A stretch of DNA of 64,000 nt from assembly GCF_030272615.1 (NCBI RefSeq), contig NC_081406.1, forward strand, positions 461,116,072 to 461,180,071, read 5' to 3'. The notes under the pieces were generated by a model that had not been told where the DNA came from, made no database searches, and worked only from the letters and a program-made list of their open reading frames with translations. Source of the stretch: Cryptomeria japonica. Its lineage: Eukaryota > Streptophyta > Pinopsida > Cupressales > Cupressaceae. Shown piece after piece: positions 1 through 11,768 of the stretch (position 1 is its first letter; each line of letters starts with the position of its first letter). A program made the translations under genes and the position numbers.

Positions 1-122
1 TATTGGTATTAATGTTTTGAGTTTTGGTATTAAAGTTTAAATTGCTAATGGTTTCGGTAATCTGTGACAACTGATTCACCCCCCTCTCTCAGTTGTCTTC
101 CAGTTATTTGAATTGTCTAACA
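1..122 (+). repeat. 5' LTR tail of copia element A
   Basis: It ends in TGTCTAACA, followed by a primer-binding-like site. It matches 14763-14884 with a few substitutions and a small length difference in the C/T-rich box. It contains the TGATTCACCCCCC box shared by all Ty1/copia LTRs in this window. Confidence 0.9.
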
Positions 123-123
123 A

Positions 124-138
124 TTTGTATCAGATATT
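124..138 (+). other. Primer binding site of element A, decayed
   Basis: TTTGTATCAGATATT directly follows the LTR end. The intact plant form complementary to initiator tRNA-Met is TGGTATCAGAGC, as at 7106 in this window. The core GTATCAGA is kept and the flanks are mutated. Confidence 0.6.
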
Positions 139-183
139 TGGTCCTCTTTGGAGAAAGCTTAACTGCTTGAGGAAGATCCTATT

Positions 184-1218
184 GTGGTTAATAGTTCAAG
201 TTCATCCAGTTATTTTGGAGCTATCTTCCAAAGGGATATTCTGAGGCTTGATGGAACAAATTACACAGTATGGAAGATTTGGATGGAGACTCATCTAAGA
301 TGTCTTGGAAAGGAGATTTGGGAGATCATACATAATGGTGTCACACCCTATAAGCCAGAATCTGGCAATTATCCTCCAACAAACCTGGACAAGGAGCTTG
401 AGAATGATTGTAGAGAAAGAGAAGCCCTCTTGTAAGCACTTTCTGATCAAGAAATAATGGGTTTAACCAACAAATCATCTACAAAGGCTATATGGGATAA
501 GTTGAAGACTCTTAATGAAGGTGAACCTATAGTGAAAATTGCTAAACTTGATGGTTACCGAGTGAGATATGAAAACTTGAAGATTGAAGAAGATGAAAGG
601 ATTACTGCATTGATGGAAAGGGTAAATGAGATTGTTATGGGAATTCAATGTTGTGGTGGAACTCTGAGAAAAGATGAAATTGTTTCTAAAGTCCTGAGAG
701 CCCTACCACAAACTTACAAAATGAAGGCTACTCCTATTAATGAGTTGATAAAAATGGCTAATACATCTGTCAACAAAGATACTTTGGTTGGAAAACTATC
801 TACTTTGGAGCTTGAAGAATTTGGACCTTCTGGAGTTGTGAAGACTGAACCTGGTTTTCATGAATCTACATCTACAACTGGTAAGAAAGACTGGAAAGCT
901 TTATATGCAAAGGAATTGGAAGATATGAAGAGAAAAGATGATGAGTTTGAGCAACTTGAAGCACTATTTCTTAGAAGATTACCTAAAGGACTGATAGGAA
1001 GTAAGTATGAAGGAAAAACAAGTTTTAAATATTTTGTATGTAATAAGATTAGTCATTTTGCATCTAGATGTCCTAAAAGGAATTATAGATTTGAAGAAAG
1101 AGTTAGAAGATCATCTAAGCCTAACCCTGGATATCATAATAAGTATAATCACAATAAAAATAGAGACAAATCATGCTACATAGTGGATGAGGAAGACATT
1201 ATTGTTTCTGATGATTAA
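184..1218 (+). pseudogene. Copia gag (capsid-like polyprotein with zinc knuckle), broken
   Basis: One frame runs from the ATG at 184 to 1218 with a single in-frame TAA at 433-435, probably from CAA. The N-terminal part has the LDGTNYTVWKIWM stretch typical of copia gag N-termini (DUF4219/UBN2-type). The middle is charged and helical. A zinc knuckle lies near 1027-1080 but reads YFVCNKISHFASRC, so the first cysteine has become tyrosine. In the family this protein packages the element RNA in cytoplasmic particles. It is followed in frame by the protease region. Non-functional as it stands. Confidence 0.88.
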
Positions 1219-1658
1219 CTGACAGAAGACTCTACTAGTGGATCTGACAATGGGAAGGAATGGGTGTTCCTGGCTATCAAGGAAGATGATCTGACACTGG
1301 AAAATAATTTACCTAAAGAGAAGGCACTTGCTACTAAAATTGAAGACAAGGATAAATGGGTAATTGATAGTGTTTGTTCACATCATATGACAGGAGATAA
1401 AGGGAAGTTTCTATCTTTGCAAGAATTTGATGGTGGTCTAGTAGATTTGGAGATGACAAGGCATGTATGATCAAAGGAAAAGGAACTATATCATTGGATG
1501 GTAAGAACAATACTAACAATGTTTATTATGTTAAAGGTTTGAGGCATAATCTTTTGAGTGTAGGACAATTGGTAGATAAGGGATTTTATTTACATTTCAA
1601 GGAAGGAAAATGCAAAATCATTAACAGATCTGGCTTGGAGATTACAATCGGTACATAG
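1219..1658 (+). pseudogene. Copia aspartic protease region, broken
   Basis: The gag frame continues through a TAA at 1216-1218 into a stretch reading WVIDSVCSHHMTG near 1357-1395. This is the copia protease active-site region, normally D-S-G-C-S-H-H. Here the glycine is valine, which should disable the enzyme. A frameshift near 1465 moves to the next frame, where VYYVKGLRHNLLSVGQL marks the end of protease and the pre-integrase linker. Family role: cuts the Gag-Pol polyprotein. Confidence 0.82.
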
Positions 1659-2520
1659 ACAAAAGGTAATATATTTTATTTGAAATCCGGTGAGAAGACA
1701 TGTTTGGTTACACACATTGATGAGAGTTGGCTATGGCATAAAAGGATGTGTCATATAAATTTTGATTGCATTGTGAAGATCAGTTCAACTACGATAGTTA
1801 GGGACATACCTAAGATTATGAAGCCCTATAATCCAGTATGTAAAGAATGTCAAATAGGTAAACAGGTTTGAACCTCTTTTAGGAGTATACAAGATAAATC
1901 AAATGATGTTCTTCATCTTATTCATACTATTTTGTGTGGCCCTGCTAGAGTTAAAAGTTTTCAAGGTAATAGATATTTCATGCTAATCATTGATGATTAT
2001 TCTAGAATGATGTGGGTTACTTTTCTAAAAGAAAAATCTGAAGCATTTGAAAATTTTAAAATCTTTAAGTCTAAAGTGGAAACTGAGACAAGATTGAAGA
2101 TTAAACGTTTTAGATCAGATCATGGTGGAAAATTCACATCCGGTGAGTTTAATAACTTTTTTGACAACCATGGTATAAGAAGAAAATTTTCTGCTCTCGG
2201 GACACCTGAGCAGAATGGAGTTGTGGAAAGGAAGAAAAGAACTATCTTGGATGTTACTAGAACAATGATGATGAAAGATAGTCTACCTCATATCTACTAG
2301 AGAGAAGCAGTGAGTACAACAGTTTATACATTCAATAGAGTACATATAAAGGAGAAAGTGGTAAGACACCTTAAGAATTATGGTTTGGCAATACACCTAC
2401 AGTTAAGTATTTCAGAATTTTTGGTAGTAAATGTTATATCAGGAGAGATGATATCATTGGGAAATTTGATCATAGATGTGATGAAGGCATATTTCTTGCT
2501 TATTCTAATGAAATAAAAGC
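1659..2520 (+). pseudogene. Copia integrase, broken
   Basis: The zinc-binding part is visible as WHKRMCHINF followed by VCKECQIGK (about 1728-1862). The DDE core is visible as LIIDDYSR, RSDHGGKF and GTPEQNGVVERK (about 1985-2235), with D, D and E all kept. A TGA at 1869-1871 stands where relatives have arginine (CGA to TGA). A TAG at 2298-2300 stands where relatives have tryptophan in the FWREA motif (TGG to TAG). After 2310 the frame shifts repeatedly. The family enzyme inserts the cDNA into the host genome. Confidence 0.9.
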
Positions 2521-2775
2521 ATATAAATGTTATAACAAGATATTGCAGAGAATTATGGAGAGTTATAATGTCAAAGTAGATGAGCTGAACAAAAGTGAAA
2601 TAAGAGTTTATGTAGCACCTTTACTGAAATAGAGAGTTGAACCAGTTACTTTAGAAACATCAGAGAATTCTATAGTTACTGAAGAATAGGGAAGAGGAAC
2701 ATAAAGTCAGAAGACTCCTAGGTATGTGAGATTGAATCATTTTGAAGATCCAATCATGGGGATAAGAGAAATGGA

Positions 2776-4365
2776 GTGATGACAAGAAGAAGACTAGAAA
2801 CTAACGAGGTATGTTTAATTTCAGAAGTTGAACCGGTATTAGTAATTGAGGCATGTAAAGATAAATATTGGTTTAAAGCTATGGAAGAAGAATTAGATCA
2901 GATTGAGAAAAATAAAACATGGACCTTGGTTCCCCGGCCTAAAAATAAAAATGTTATTGGAACTAAATGGGTTTTTAGGAATAAATTGAATGAGGATGGT
3001 CAAGTTATAAGGAATAAGGTTAGATTTGTTTGTAAAGGATATTCTCAGAAGGAAGGAATTGATTATGGAGAAACTTTTGTACTTGTATCTAGGATTGAAG
3101 CTGTAAGATTATTTCTTGCCTATGCTACTTATAAAAACTACAAAGTTTATCAGATGGATGTTAAATATCCATTTTTGAATGAGGATATTGATGAGGAGGT
3201 TTGTATTGAGAAACCTGATTGTTTTTCACTATTAGATTATACAAATATGGTTTCCAGGTTAATAAAAGCTTTATATGGTTTCAAACAAGCACCTAGAGCT
3301 TAGTATCTAAGGTTGGATAAATATCTTTTGAAGCTTGGTTTTACTAAGGGTAGTGCCGACAACAATTTATATTATAAAATCACTGATGATGATATACTGA
3401 TTATTGAATTAATTGTTGATGACATTATTTTGGGAGGTGAAGACAAGTTATGCATAAAATTTTCTAAGAATATGGAGGAAGAATTGGAGATGTCTATGAT
3501 TAGTGAGATGAAATTTTTCCTAGGTTTGCAAATTACTCAGACTGACAAAGGTATTTTAATCTGTCAAACTAAACATGCTAAGGAATTGTTGAAGAAATTT
3601 GGTATGGGAGATTCTAAACCAGTAAGTACTCCTATGGTTACAACTAAAAAATTGACAAGAAAAGATGTTTCTGTACCGATAATCCTACAAGATACAAATC
3701 TGTGATTGGAGGTCTACTTTATTTGGTTCAGACTAGGCCTAACATTATGAATGTTGTTTCTATTGTTTAAAGATTTTAGAGTGATCCTAGAGAAAATCAT
3801 AAGATGGTGATGAAAAGGATTTTTCAGATACTTGCAAGGTACATCAGAATATGGCTTGTGGTACCCTAAGGAGGATAACTTTACTTTATGTGCATATACA
3901 GATGTTGATTAGGCTGGAGATGTTGATGACCAGAAAAGTACTTTTAGTGGAGCTTTCTTTCTTGGAAAGAAGTTGGTTTCATGGATCAACAAGAAATAGT
4001 CATATACTTCTTTATCTACTGCTGAAGCTAAGTATGTTGTTGTTGCTACTAACTATACACAAGTTTTATGGATGAAGCAATTGTTGAAGGATATAAAGGT
4101 GGACTGTGATGCACCGGTAGTTAGTCACTGTGATAACTCTGCTGCTATTGATATATCAAAGAATCTGGTATTTCATTCTAAAACAAAGCCAATATCTATC
4201 AAGTATAACTTTTTGAAGTTGAAGGTGGGAGCAAATGAAGTTAGACTGGTTTATGTGAACACTAAAGAGAAGATTGTAGATATTTTCACTAAACCTTTGC
4301 CCAAGGAATAATTTGAGTACCTAAGAGACAGATTGGGATTTTTTGCCCCTCCGGTAGAGACTTGA
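2776..4365 (+). pseudogene. Copia reverse transcriptase and RNase H, broken
   Basis: RT begins with the AMEEELDQIEKNKTW motif and continues through NVIGTKWVFRNK and KVYQMDVK to IVDDIILGG, the copia equivalent of YVDD (about 3412-3438). A TAG at 3301-3303 replaces the tryptophan of the APRAW motif. A frameshift near 3700 precedes the connection domain. RNase H is seen as a YTDVD segment near 3895, SLSTAEAKYV near 4012 and CDNSAAIDISKN near 4128. The C-terminus has DIFTKPLPKE, then a stop, then the last residues up to 4365. The original reading frame was clearly complete; mutations alone have broken it. Confidence 0.92.
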
Positions 4366-4730
4366 TTGATGCGGTTTGGCATCAGTCCAACATGCATTAT
4401 CATAGATACTATTCATTTTGACACTGATGTGGGGATGCTACTGCTTAGGGGGAGTAGTCAGTTTTGTGATACAGTGGCTTATGTTTTTGCTTTGATATTT
4501 TTGTCAGATTTTTGGCATTGATGTGAAAGGTGGAATGATATTGATGTGAAAAAGGAAGAGAAATTCAGAGCTTTATAGAGATATTATTTACAGGGGGAGT
4601 TTGGTCTTTATTTCAGAGCTATTTGTGGGAGATTATTGGTTGTCTTCCATTGGGGGAGACTTGTTTGGCATTTCTTGGTACTTAGATGTTTTTCACATCT
4701 AGTGTTGTCATCAATTCCAAAGGGGGAGAT
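4366..4730 (+). other. 3' untranslated tail of element A with polypurine tract
   Basis: There is no coding potential. Four G-rich tracts of the form GGGGGAG occur near 4449, 4591, 4653 and 4722. The last, CAAAGGGGGAGAT at 4719-4730, abuts the LTR and is the expected plus-strand primer. The upstream copies look like spare or duplicated tracts. Confidence 0.75.
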
Positions 4731-4969
4731 TGTTGGCCTTTTGGTGGAATTGATAATGTGATGCATTGATGTTTTGTCATTGATACCAACACTAGCTATT
4801 TGGATGCTTTACCGACACCCTTCTGGTCCGGATAGGTTTAGTGGTTTTTGGTTAACTTGGATCTGAGATGATCTGGTAGGCTCTGATATAGTCTAGTGAT
4901 GAAATTGACCTGTTCATAATACTCATACTCATATTTGTTCAGTTGGTTTTGGTCTGGTGATCAGATTGG
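4731..4969 (+). repeat. 3' LTR of element A, first part
   Basis: It starts TGTTGGCC directly after the polypurine tract. It is interrupted at 4969/4970 by the chromovirus and resumes at 13901. Confidence 0.85.
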
Positions 4970-7105
4970 CGCAGGAGCACCTAGTTGAGTAAAAACTCTC
5001 CTTTTTTAGTTTTTCATGTTGTCATGTTTGTAATGTCTTGTGTTAGGTTTATGATGCTGTTTTAGGTTGTTGTGTGTCTTTTCTAGTGGTTTTGATCTCA
5101 TTTTGTGCTCAAGAGGTCAAGTTTTACCTTTCAGGACTTGAGTTGACAATTTTGGCAAAAAATGTGTAAAATTGCCTAAAAGGTCTCAAAATGCTTTCCA
5201 AAGCATTGAAAAATGTTTACTAAAGGTTTTTAAGTATTTCTTAGGTTTGTAGATGAGTTGATGAGGTTTGGTTGTCAAAGGTGTCATTTTGTGCAACAAA
5301 AGTTGCTCACCTTGTTCAAAAGTTGTCATTTTTGAAGTCAAAAATGTGAAAAAATTATGCTACAGCAATATGTCCATACATGAAATCTTAACTAAATCAA
5401 AAAAATTTTAAATAGGCCACCCTCTTCCTTGTATATGGTTGGCATATGTGAAACAAAGTTATTTTTTTCAATAAAAGGAGTGCATTTTCTGGTTTTCATG
5501 GCAATTTGAACTTGTTTTGAGTAACAGTCCGTATTGTAGCATATTTTGTCTATACTATACCTTCTAGGAAGTGTTCTTAGTGGTTATACAATGCTCTCCA
5601 AGAAATATTTGCATTGGTTTTCCATTTACAAGTTGATTAGATAAAATTTCTTCCATTTTGTGTGCTCACTGCCCTGTCAAGGGTTTGGGGTCTAAAAATG
5701 TAGCAATTTGACTAATCTAGGCCTAGGCTCCCACCAAATGGATTTGGTCAAGTTTCTATGCATGTATATAATGTACATAAGTTCCTTTTATGCAAGGATT
5801 ATGATGGAAAAGATGAGATTGAGCACTTATTAGGCAAGTTGTCTAACTTGGCTAGTAATCTTCCTTTATGCTCAAAATTTGGATTCTAAGCATCAAGTAA
5901 TGAAACAAACATGGATAGAGGTCTGCACCTATCCTAGAAGCTTTTTGAAGGGATTGGATCATGAAACTTTATCCATTTTTGCATTATAAAGTGTCACTGT
6001 TTGTAAAGGGCAGCGAACTCCCTGTTTTGGGAAATATATTGGTTTTTGGCACCAAGATTGTCTTTGAAACCTTCTATGCTTGAAGAATTCACCATACTTG
6101 TTCAAGGAAGAGTTAAATGGTTTTTAACAGGTTTATATATGCTTTGGTGCAGGCATTTTAGAAGTTCTAACCCTCCTTTGTGCAGAGATAATAATGAAAA
6201 GATAGAAAAACAGTGAAAATGACTGTTTTTGTCAACTTTTACAGCTAGTGTGCCAAGTGTTTGGAAAAATGACAAGTGGAAAGTGTTTGAATAGTGATCT
6301 CCAAGGTGTGGCAGAGCCCAATGGTCAGTTTTCGGCCTTGGTTTGTGAAGGAGAAGTGTATTTAATAAAGAAAGCTTGAAACACCTCTTGAAACCCTACA
6401 AAAGTGCCATAAATAGTGGACAATCCTCATTTTGCATTGACAGAGGCCTAAACCATCAAAATATATTAGCTTATACCTCAAAAACATCAACCAAGATAAT
6501 TTTGTTGGAGGAATTCCCCATCATTGGGTTGGGTGAAAAAAAAAAGTGCCAATTAGCCCTCCACGGGCTACTAGCCTTTTGGGCCTATTTCACAAAAAAT
6601 GCTTAACCCGATTTGAATAAGGTTAAGGAGACTTGCTAAGTTAGTTGAAAGTCATTTGAAAACTCAGTAAGAACCATTGAAAATCCTTTTTAGTAGGATA
6701 AACTCCATTTTTGACTTAATCCAAGCATTGGTGGGTTTGAGTAACCTAGAGCAAGGCAAGGTTGAAACTTCAAACCATGAATAAAACTATGAATAGCCCT
6801 TAAACCTCCTTCTTGGGACATTGGAGGAGGTCAATTTATAGTCAAGGGACAGCAAGGGTGAGCAAGAGTATTTTTGGGAGTGGAGTGACTAGTTAAGCAA
6901 GGTAATGAAAGCTTGAGTAAGGAAGGAATGACAATACATTGGGTGATTGGTTGAGGGGTGTATGAGGTGTTGAGAAACTAGAAATCAAAAACTGAAATCA
7001 CAACCAGAAGGAGGACTTAAAAACTTTGTCCTTGAGAACCATTTTATGTTGTTTAAACCATTTAAGAACCATTGAGTAGCTTCTCTCACAATCTCCCTAT
7101 TATAG
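4970..7105 (+). repeat. 5' LTR of the chromovirus
   Basis: It begins CGCAGGAGCACC where the other copy has TGTAGGAGCACC, and ends CTATTATAG immediately before the primer site. Length is about 2136 bases. A TATA-like CATAAATAG near 6409 is conserved in both copies and is a candidate promoter. The open frame at 6376-6606 is just LTR sequence. Confidence 0.92.
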
Positions 7106-7118
7106 TGGTATCAGAGCC
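7106..7118 (+). other. Primer binding site (initiator tRNA-Met)
   Basis: TGGTATCAGAGCC is the exact complement of the 3' end of plant initiator tRNA-Met and abuts the LTR. It primes minus-strand cDNA synthesis. Confidence 0.95.
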
Positions 7119-7156
7119 AATGATAGATTCAGGAGAAAAGGATTATTAGGAGAAAC

Positions 7157-8275
7157 ATGGTGAGTAATGTTGAGTTAGCCAAGAAGGTCAAAGAACAAGA
7201 AGAAGAAAATAGAGCACTCATAGAAAGGTTGGATCAACTAGCTATGAAGTTAGGTGAAGTAGAAGTCAAAACTGAAGAAGTCCATGATAAGGTTGGAGAT
7301 CAGGGTAAAATGGTGGCCATAGAAGATGAGGTCCCCATACCTGACCATGTTATTAAGCAAGAACAATTCTTGAAGGCTTTGAGAGATATGAGTGGTAGAA
7401 CCTTAGAGGGAGTGGCTCTTTTCAGTGGAAAGATGGATCCAAATGCTTTTATAGAATGGATCGAAGTTCTAGAAAACCATTTTGAATGTGATGGAATAAC
7501 TGAAGCACAAAAGGTTAAGGTAGCAAAATCAAGGTTTAGAGGGGCAGTCTTAACCTGGTGGAAGTTCATCCAAGAGGAAAGGATGAAAGAAGGTAAGAAA
7601 CCAATAGCCATTGGGAAAACAATGGTAGCCAAAATAAAAGAAACCTACCATCCTGAAGACTATGAAGTCCAACTTCACAGGAAAAGACAAAATTTGAGAC
7701 AAAAAGACTTAGATGTTAGTAGTTACACTAAGGAGTTTCAAAAATAGTGCATGAGGTCTAGGGTAGTAGAGGATGAGATTATAAAAGTTGCAAGGTACTT
7801 GAATGGATTGAGATGGAACATCCAACAAGAGATGAGTTTGCTATGCCCACAAACAGTACATAAGTGTTATCAACTAGCACTTAAAGTGGAAGAGAAAAGT
7901 AGGAGGAAGAAAGAACAAAGCAATAGATGAAGAGGTAGGGGAAGAGATGGTAGAGGCCATAGAGGCAGTTTTGGGGGAAGGAGCATAGGTCAACGATCCC
8001 AGGGAGAGTCTAAACTTATAGAGAAAAGTGGGGATTCTCAGAGCAAACCAACTATAGGGGTAGGGGATCGAGCAACCCGAGTAGGGGTAGATCTAATGGA
8101 CTAGGGAGAGGGTCATACTTCTCCACCATGAAGTATTATAACTATAAAAAGTTAGGCCACCCTGCCTATAGATGCCTAGAGAAGCCTAGTTCATCTTATA
8201 GTGGTGAGAAGAGGGTAAACTATGTTCAAGAAGATGGAGGTAATACCAAAAATTCAGCATTAAACCTAACTTCAT
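7157..8275 (+). pseudogene. Chromovirus gag, broken
   Basis: The ATG at 7157 opens a 196-codon frame with an N-terminal coiled coil (EQEEENRALIERLDQL), then the Ty3 gag core with ALFSGKMDPNAFIEWIEVLE and FRGAVLTWWKF. A TAG at 7745-7747 interrupts it and the same frame continues through LEVEEKS-like text. An arginine/glycine-rich segment lies near 7925-8050. A ruined zinc knuckle near 8135-8180 reads YYNYKKLGHPAYRC, with both leading cysteines now tyrosine. Several further stops follow. Confidence 0.87.
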
Positions 8276-8339
8276 AAGATGGTGAGAGTTTAATGATTAA
8301 GAGAGTGTTAATGAAGAAGCCACATAGTAAAGAGGTCTC

Positions 8340-8940
8340 ATAGAGAAGAGCATTGTTCAGGATTAAGTGTAAAATCATGGGAAAGGTGTTTAAGGTGATC
8401 ATAGATTCAGGATCCATAGATAACATCATATCATAGGAAGCAGTAAGTAAATTGAAACTACCTAGGATACAACACAAGGAGCCATACAAGGTCACGTGGT
8501 TAAATAAGGGACAACATGTGTTAGTAAATGAGCAAGCCTGGGTACATTTCCACATAGGTGGATACACGGATAGGATTCTATGTGACATCCTTCCTATGGA
8601 TGTTTGCCACCTACTATTGGGTAGACCATGGTAGTTTGACAAGAAACCACAACATGATGGGGAAAGAAACTCCTACTCATTTTAGAAAGATGAAGTAACC
8701 TATCAGATTCAATCCCTCAATGAAGAAGGAGAGAGCAGTAGCAACAAAGTTCCTAACATCTTGTTAGTGGATGAGAAAGAATTCATAAAAACACTAGAAG
8801 AAGGTGAAGGAGTGGGATTTGCACTCATAGTGAAACCCAAGGAAGAAAAGATAGAAAAGAAAGTTGAGATACCATATGAGGTGCAATAGATCCTTGATAA
8901 CTTCAAAGCAATAATCAGTGATGGTACACTTGCAGCCTTA
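8340..8940 (+). pseudogene. Chromovirus aspartic protease, broken
   Basis: KVIIDSGSIDNII near 8392-8430 carries the D-S-G active site. The flap and C-terminal part appear as LPMDVCHLLLGRPW ending at 8634, where a TAG replaces the next codon. The following linker region reads ALIVKPKEEKIEKKVEIP and has another TAG near 8887. The family enzyme matures Gag-Pol. Confidence 0.85.
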
Positions 8941-10235
8941 CCACCTCCTAGAGCCATAAGCCATCAGATTGATTTCATACCTGGAGCCTCTTTACCCAAT
9001 AAGGCAGCCTATAAGATGACCCCTGAACAAAATGAAGAGGTAGCAAGACAAATACAAGAACTCTTAGACCAAGGGCTGATTAGGAAGAATATTAGTCCTT
9101 GTGCAGTACCTACAGTGTTGGCACCTAAGAAGGGTGGAACATGGAGACTTTGCACATATTCTAGAGCCATAAACAAGATCACCATCAGATACAGATTTCC
9201 CATACCCGGGATAGAGAATTTGATGTATTGCTTGGGGGTGCACAGTATTTAAGTAAGATTGACTTGAAGAGTGGTTACCATCAGATAAGAATCAAAGAGG
9301 GTGATGAATGGAAGACAAATTTCAAAATGAATAAGGGTCTCTATGAGTGGCTTGTCATGCCATTTGGACTCTCTAATGCTCCCAACACATTCATGAGTCT
9401 CATGAATGAAGTTTTACATGATTTCATTGGCAAGTTTGTTGTTGTGTATTTAGATGATATTCTTATTTTCACTAAAACTAAGGAAGAGCATCTAAATCAT
9501 TTAGCTATTATTTTGAGCAAGTTCTCTGATGAACAACTAACCATTAATCTAGAGAAGTGTGATTTTATGAAGAAAGAATTGGTCTATCTTGGTTTTGTTC
9601 TATCCAGAGGCAATCTGAAAATGGATCAATCTAAAGTTGCAGCAATAACCAGTTGGCCAACTCCCAAAACAGCTAGTGATGTCAAAAGCTTTCATGGTTT
9701 AGCACAATTTTACAGGAAATTCATCAGGGGTTTCAGTGAGATTTGTGCCCCTATGTTAGACACAATCAAAGGGGGTGTAAAGGTAAAGTTTCAATGGATG
9801 GATGCGGCCAATAAAGGGTTTGAATTATTAAAAATTAAAGTAGCTTCTCAACCTATGCTCATTTTACCTAGTTTTGATAAGCTTTTATTATTGAATGTGA
9901 TGCTAGCAATATTGTTGTAGGAGCTATTTTAAGTCAGGACAATAGACCAGTTGCATTCTTTAGTGAGAAGTTGAATAATGCCAAGAAAAATTACTCTTCC
10001 TATGATTTAGAACTTTATGCATTAGTACAAACACTTAGGAAATGGAGATATTATCTTCTTCCTAAAGAATTTGTTGTATACATAGATAATCAAGCATTAA
10101 GTTTCTTGAACTCATAGGACAAACTGAATCATAGGCATGTTAAATGGGTAAAGTACTTGCAAGCTTACACTTTTACTCTTAAGCATAAGAAGGGTCAGTT
10201 GAGTAAAGTAGAATATGCTTTGAGTAGGAGGTTGT
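8941..10235 (+). pseudogene. Chromovirus reverse transcriptase and RNase H, broken
   Basis: RT starts at PPPRAISHQIDFIPGASLPN, passes SPCAVPTVLAPKKGGTWRLC, then needs a frame change near 9230 to continue as [28 protein letters not shown] and VYLDDILIF (catalytic YLDD near 9450). A second frame change near 9885 leads to RNase [35 protein letters not shown] and the DNQAL motif, with a TAG near 10115. All catalytic motifs remain readable; the breaks are frameshifts and stops. Confidence 0.9.
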
Positions 10236-11581
10236 TAACTCTTCATGAGATTCAAGTACATAGCATTGGTATTCATAATTTTAAAGATATGTATCCTACT
10301 GATGATGATTTTGCTGAAGCTTATAAAGTTTGTCAAGATTTTGAGAATCATTTCCATGGTGCATATGCTTCTTTCACTTTGTAGGATGGTTTGTTATTCA
10401 GGGGTGGACATTTATGTGTGCCAAAAGGTTCTATGAGAGAGAACCTCATTTAGGAGAAGCATAATGGGTTCTTAAGTGGGCATTTTGGTCTCAACAAGAC
10501 CTTAGAGTTGGTTCAAAGGTTCTATTATTGGCCTAAGATGTAGAGGGACATTAGGAGGTATGTTGAGTAGTGTTTGGTATGTTAGAAATAAAAAGGTAAT
10601 TCCTCCAATGCTAGTTTATATCAGCCTCTTCCCATTCCACATAGGCCTTGGGATTGCATTAGTATGGATTTTGTGGTAGGATTACCTAGAACTCAAGCAT
10701 GATTTGATAGCATCTTTGTAGTAGTTGACTGATTTAGCAAAATGGCTCATTTTATTCCTTGTAAGACAACATATGATGCAAGTCATATTGCTTACTTGTT
10801 TTTCAAAGAAGTTGTTAGAATACATGGTTTTCCTACTAGCATTGTTTCAAATAGAGATGTGAAATTTCTTGGTCATTTTTAGAAAACATTATGTAAGAGA
10901 CTGGGTACTAATCTCTCTTTTGGTTTAGCTTATCATCCACAAACTCATGGCCAAACTGAGGTTGTGAACAGGTCTCTTGGAAACTTGCTTAGGTGTTTGA
11001 CAAAGGAATATGGACAAAGTTGGGATCAGCTCATTCCTCAAGCAGAATATGCCTACAATGATAGTGTCAACCGGCCTATAGGTAAAAGCCCTTTTGAAGT
11101 TGTTTATGGTATGCATCCAAGGGGTATAATGGATTTGAGGGATATAACTAACTTTCAGCCTAAGAGTGGAACAACAGATGACATGGCTCAATCCATAAAG
11201 GAGGTACATGAGAAAGTAAGAAAGGCTCTTTAGGATACCTCCCAAAAAGTCAAGGAAAGAGTGGATGCTACAAAAAGAGATGTTTAGTTTTCTATAAGAG
11301 AATATGTGATGGTTCATTTGAACAAGGAAAGTCTGCAAAAAGGAGTTCCAAGCAAACTTCAGATGAGGAGAATAGGACGTTGCATAATCTTGGCTAAGTA
11401 TGGGTCTAATGCTTACAAAGTTGATTTGCCTACTGATATTTCTTTGTCTCCCATTTTTAATGTTGCAGATTTGATTGCTTTCAAGGGGCAGCCACCCATG
11501 GAGATTCAAAGAGTTTCAGATGTTACACAGTCCCTTTCTAATCTTTCTTTTTCTCCTCTCTCTTTTCCTCAAGCAGAATAG
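10236..11581 (+). pseudogene. Chromovirus integrase, broken
   Basis: The zinc domain is partly visible as HNGFLSGHFGLNKTLELV (about 10460-10515). The core shows [12 protein letters not shown] (about 10650-10685), a [11 protein letters not shown] block near 10850-10880 and HPQTHGQTEVVNRSLGNLLR (about 10936-10995). The first half has many TAG codons, several where tryptophan or glutamine is expected. From 10964 to 11230 and from 11306 to 11581 the frame is open and carries the C-terminal GPF/Y-type region (YGSNAYKVDLP). Confidence 0.88.
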
Positions 11582-11743
11582 GTTCTAGACTCCAGGGTTA
11601 TCAAGAAGACAAGGAATCACACCTATATGGAGCACCTAGTCAAATGGAAGGATAAGCCTCTCTTAGAGGCCACATGGATACATGAATCTGACTTTCAACA
11701 AGCTAGAATACCTTCTTCTTTTCTGCCTCAAGGAGTCACATGA
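11582..11743 (+). pseudogene. Chromodomain at the integrase C-terminus
   Basis: The frame continues past a TAG at 11579-11581 into VLDSRVIKKT, MEHLVKWKDKPLLEATW and a stop at 11741-11743. The LVKWK...EATW pattern is the signature of chromovirus chromodomains, which in the family bind modified histone tails and direct insertion to heterochromatin. It places the element among the chromoviruses; the long LTR fits a Tekay/Del-like clade, but I cannot prove the clade. Confidence 0.9.
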
Positions 11744-11751
11744 CTTCTATG

Positions 11752-11768
11752 TCTTTGGGGGAGTATGG
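11752..11768 (+). other. Polypurine tract of the chromovirus
   Basis: A TTTGGGGGAGTATGG run sits directly before the right LTR and is the plus-strand primer site. Confidence 0.75.

Noticed and set aside
7300-7632. Antisense open frame within the chromovirus gag
   Set aside because: A shadow of the gag frame; no domain.
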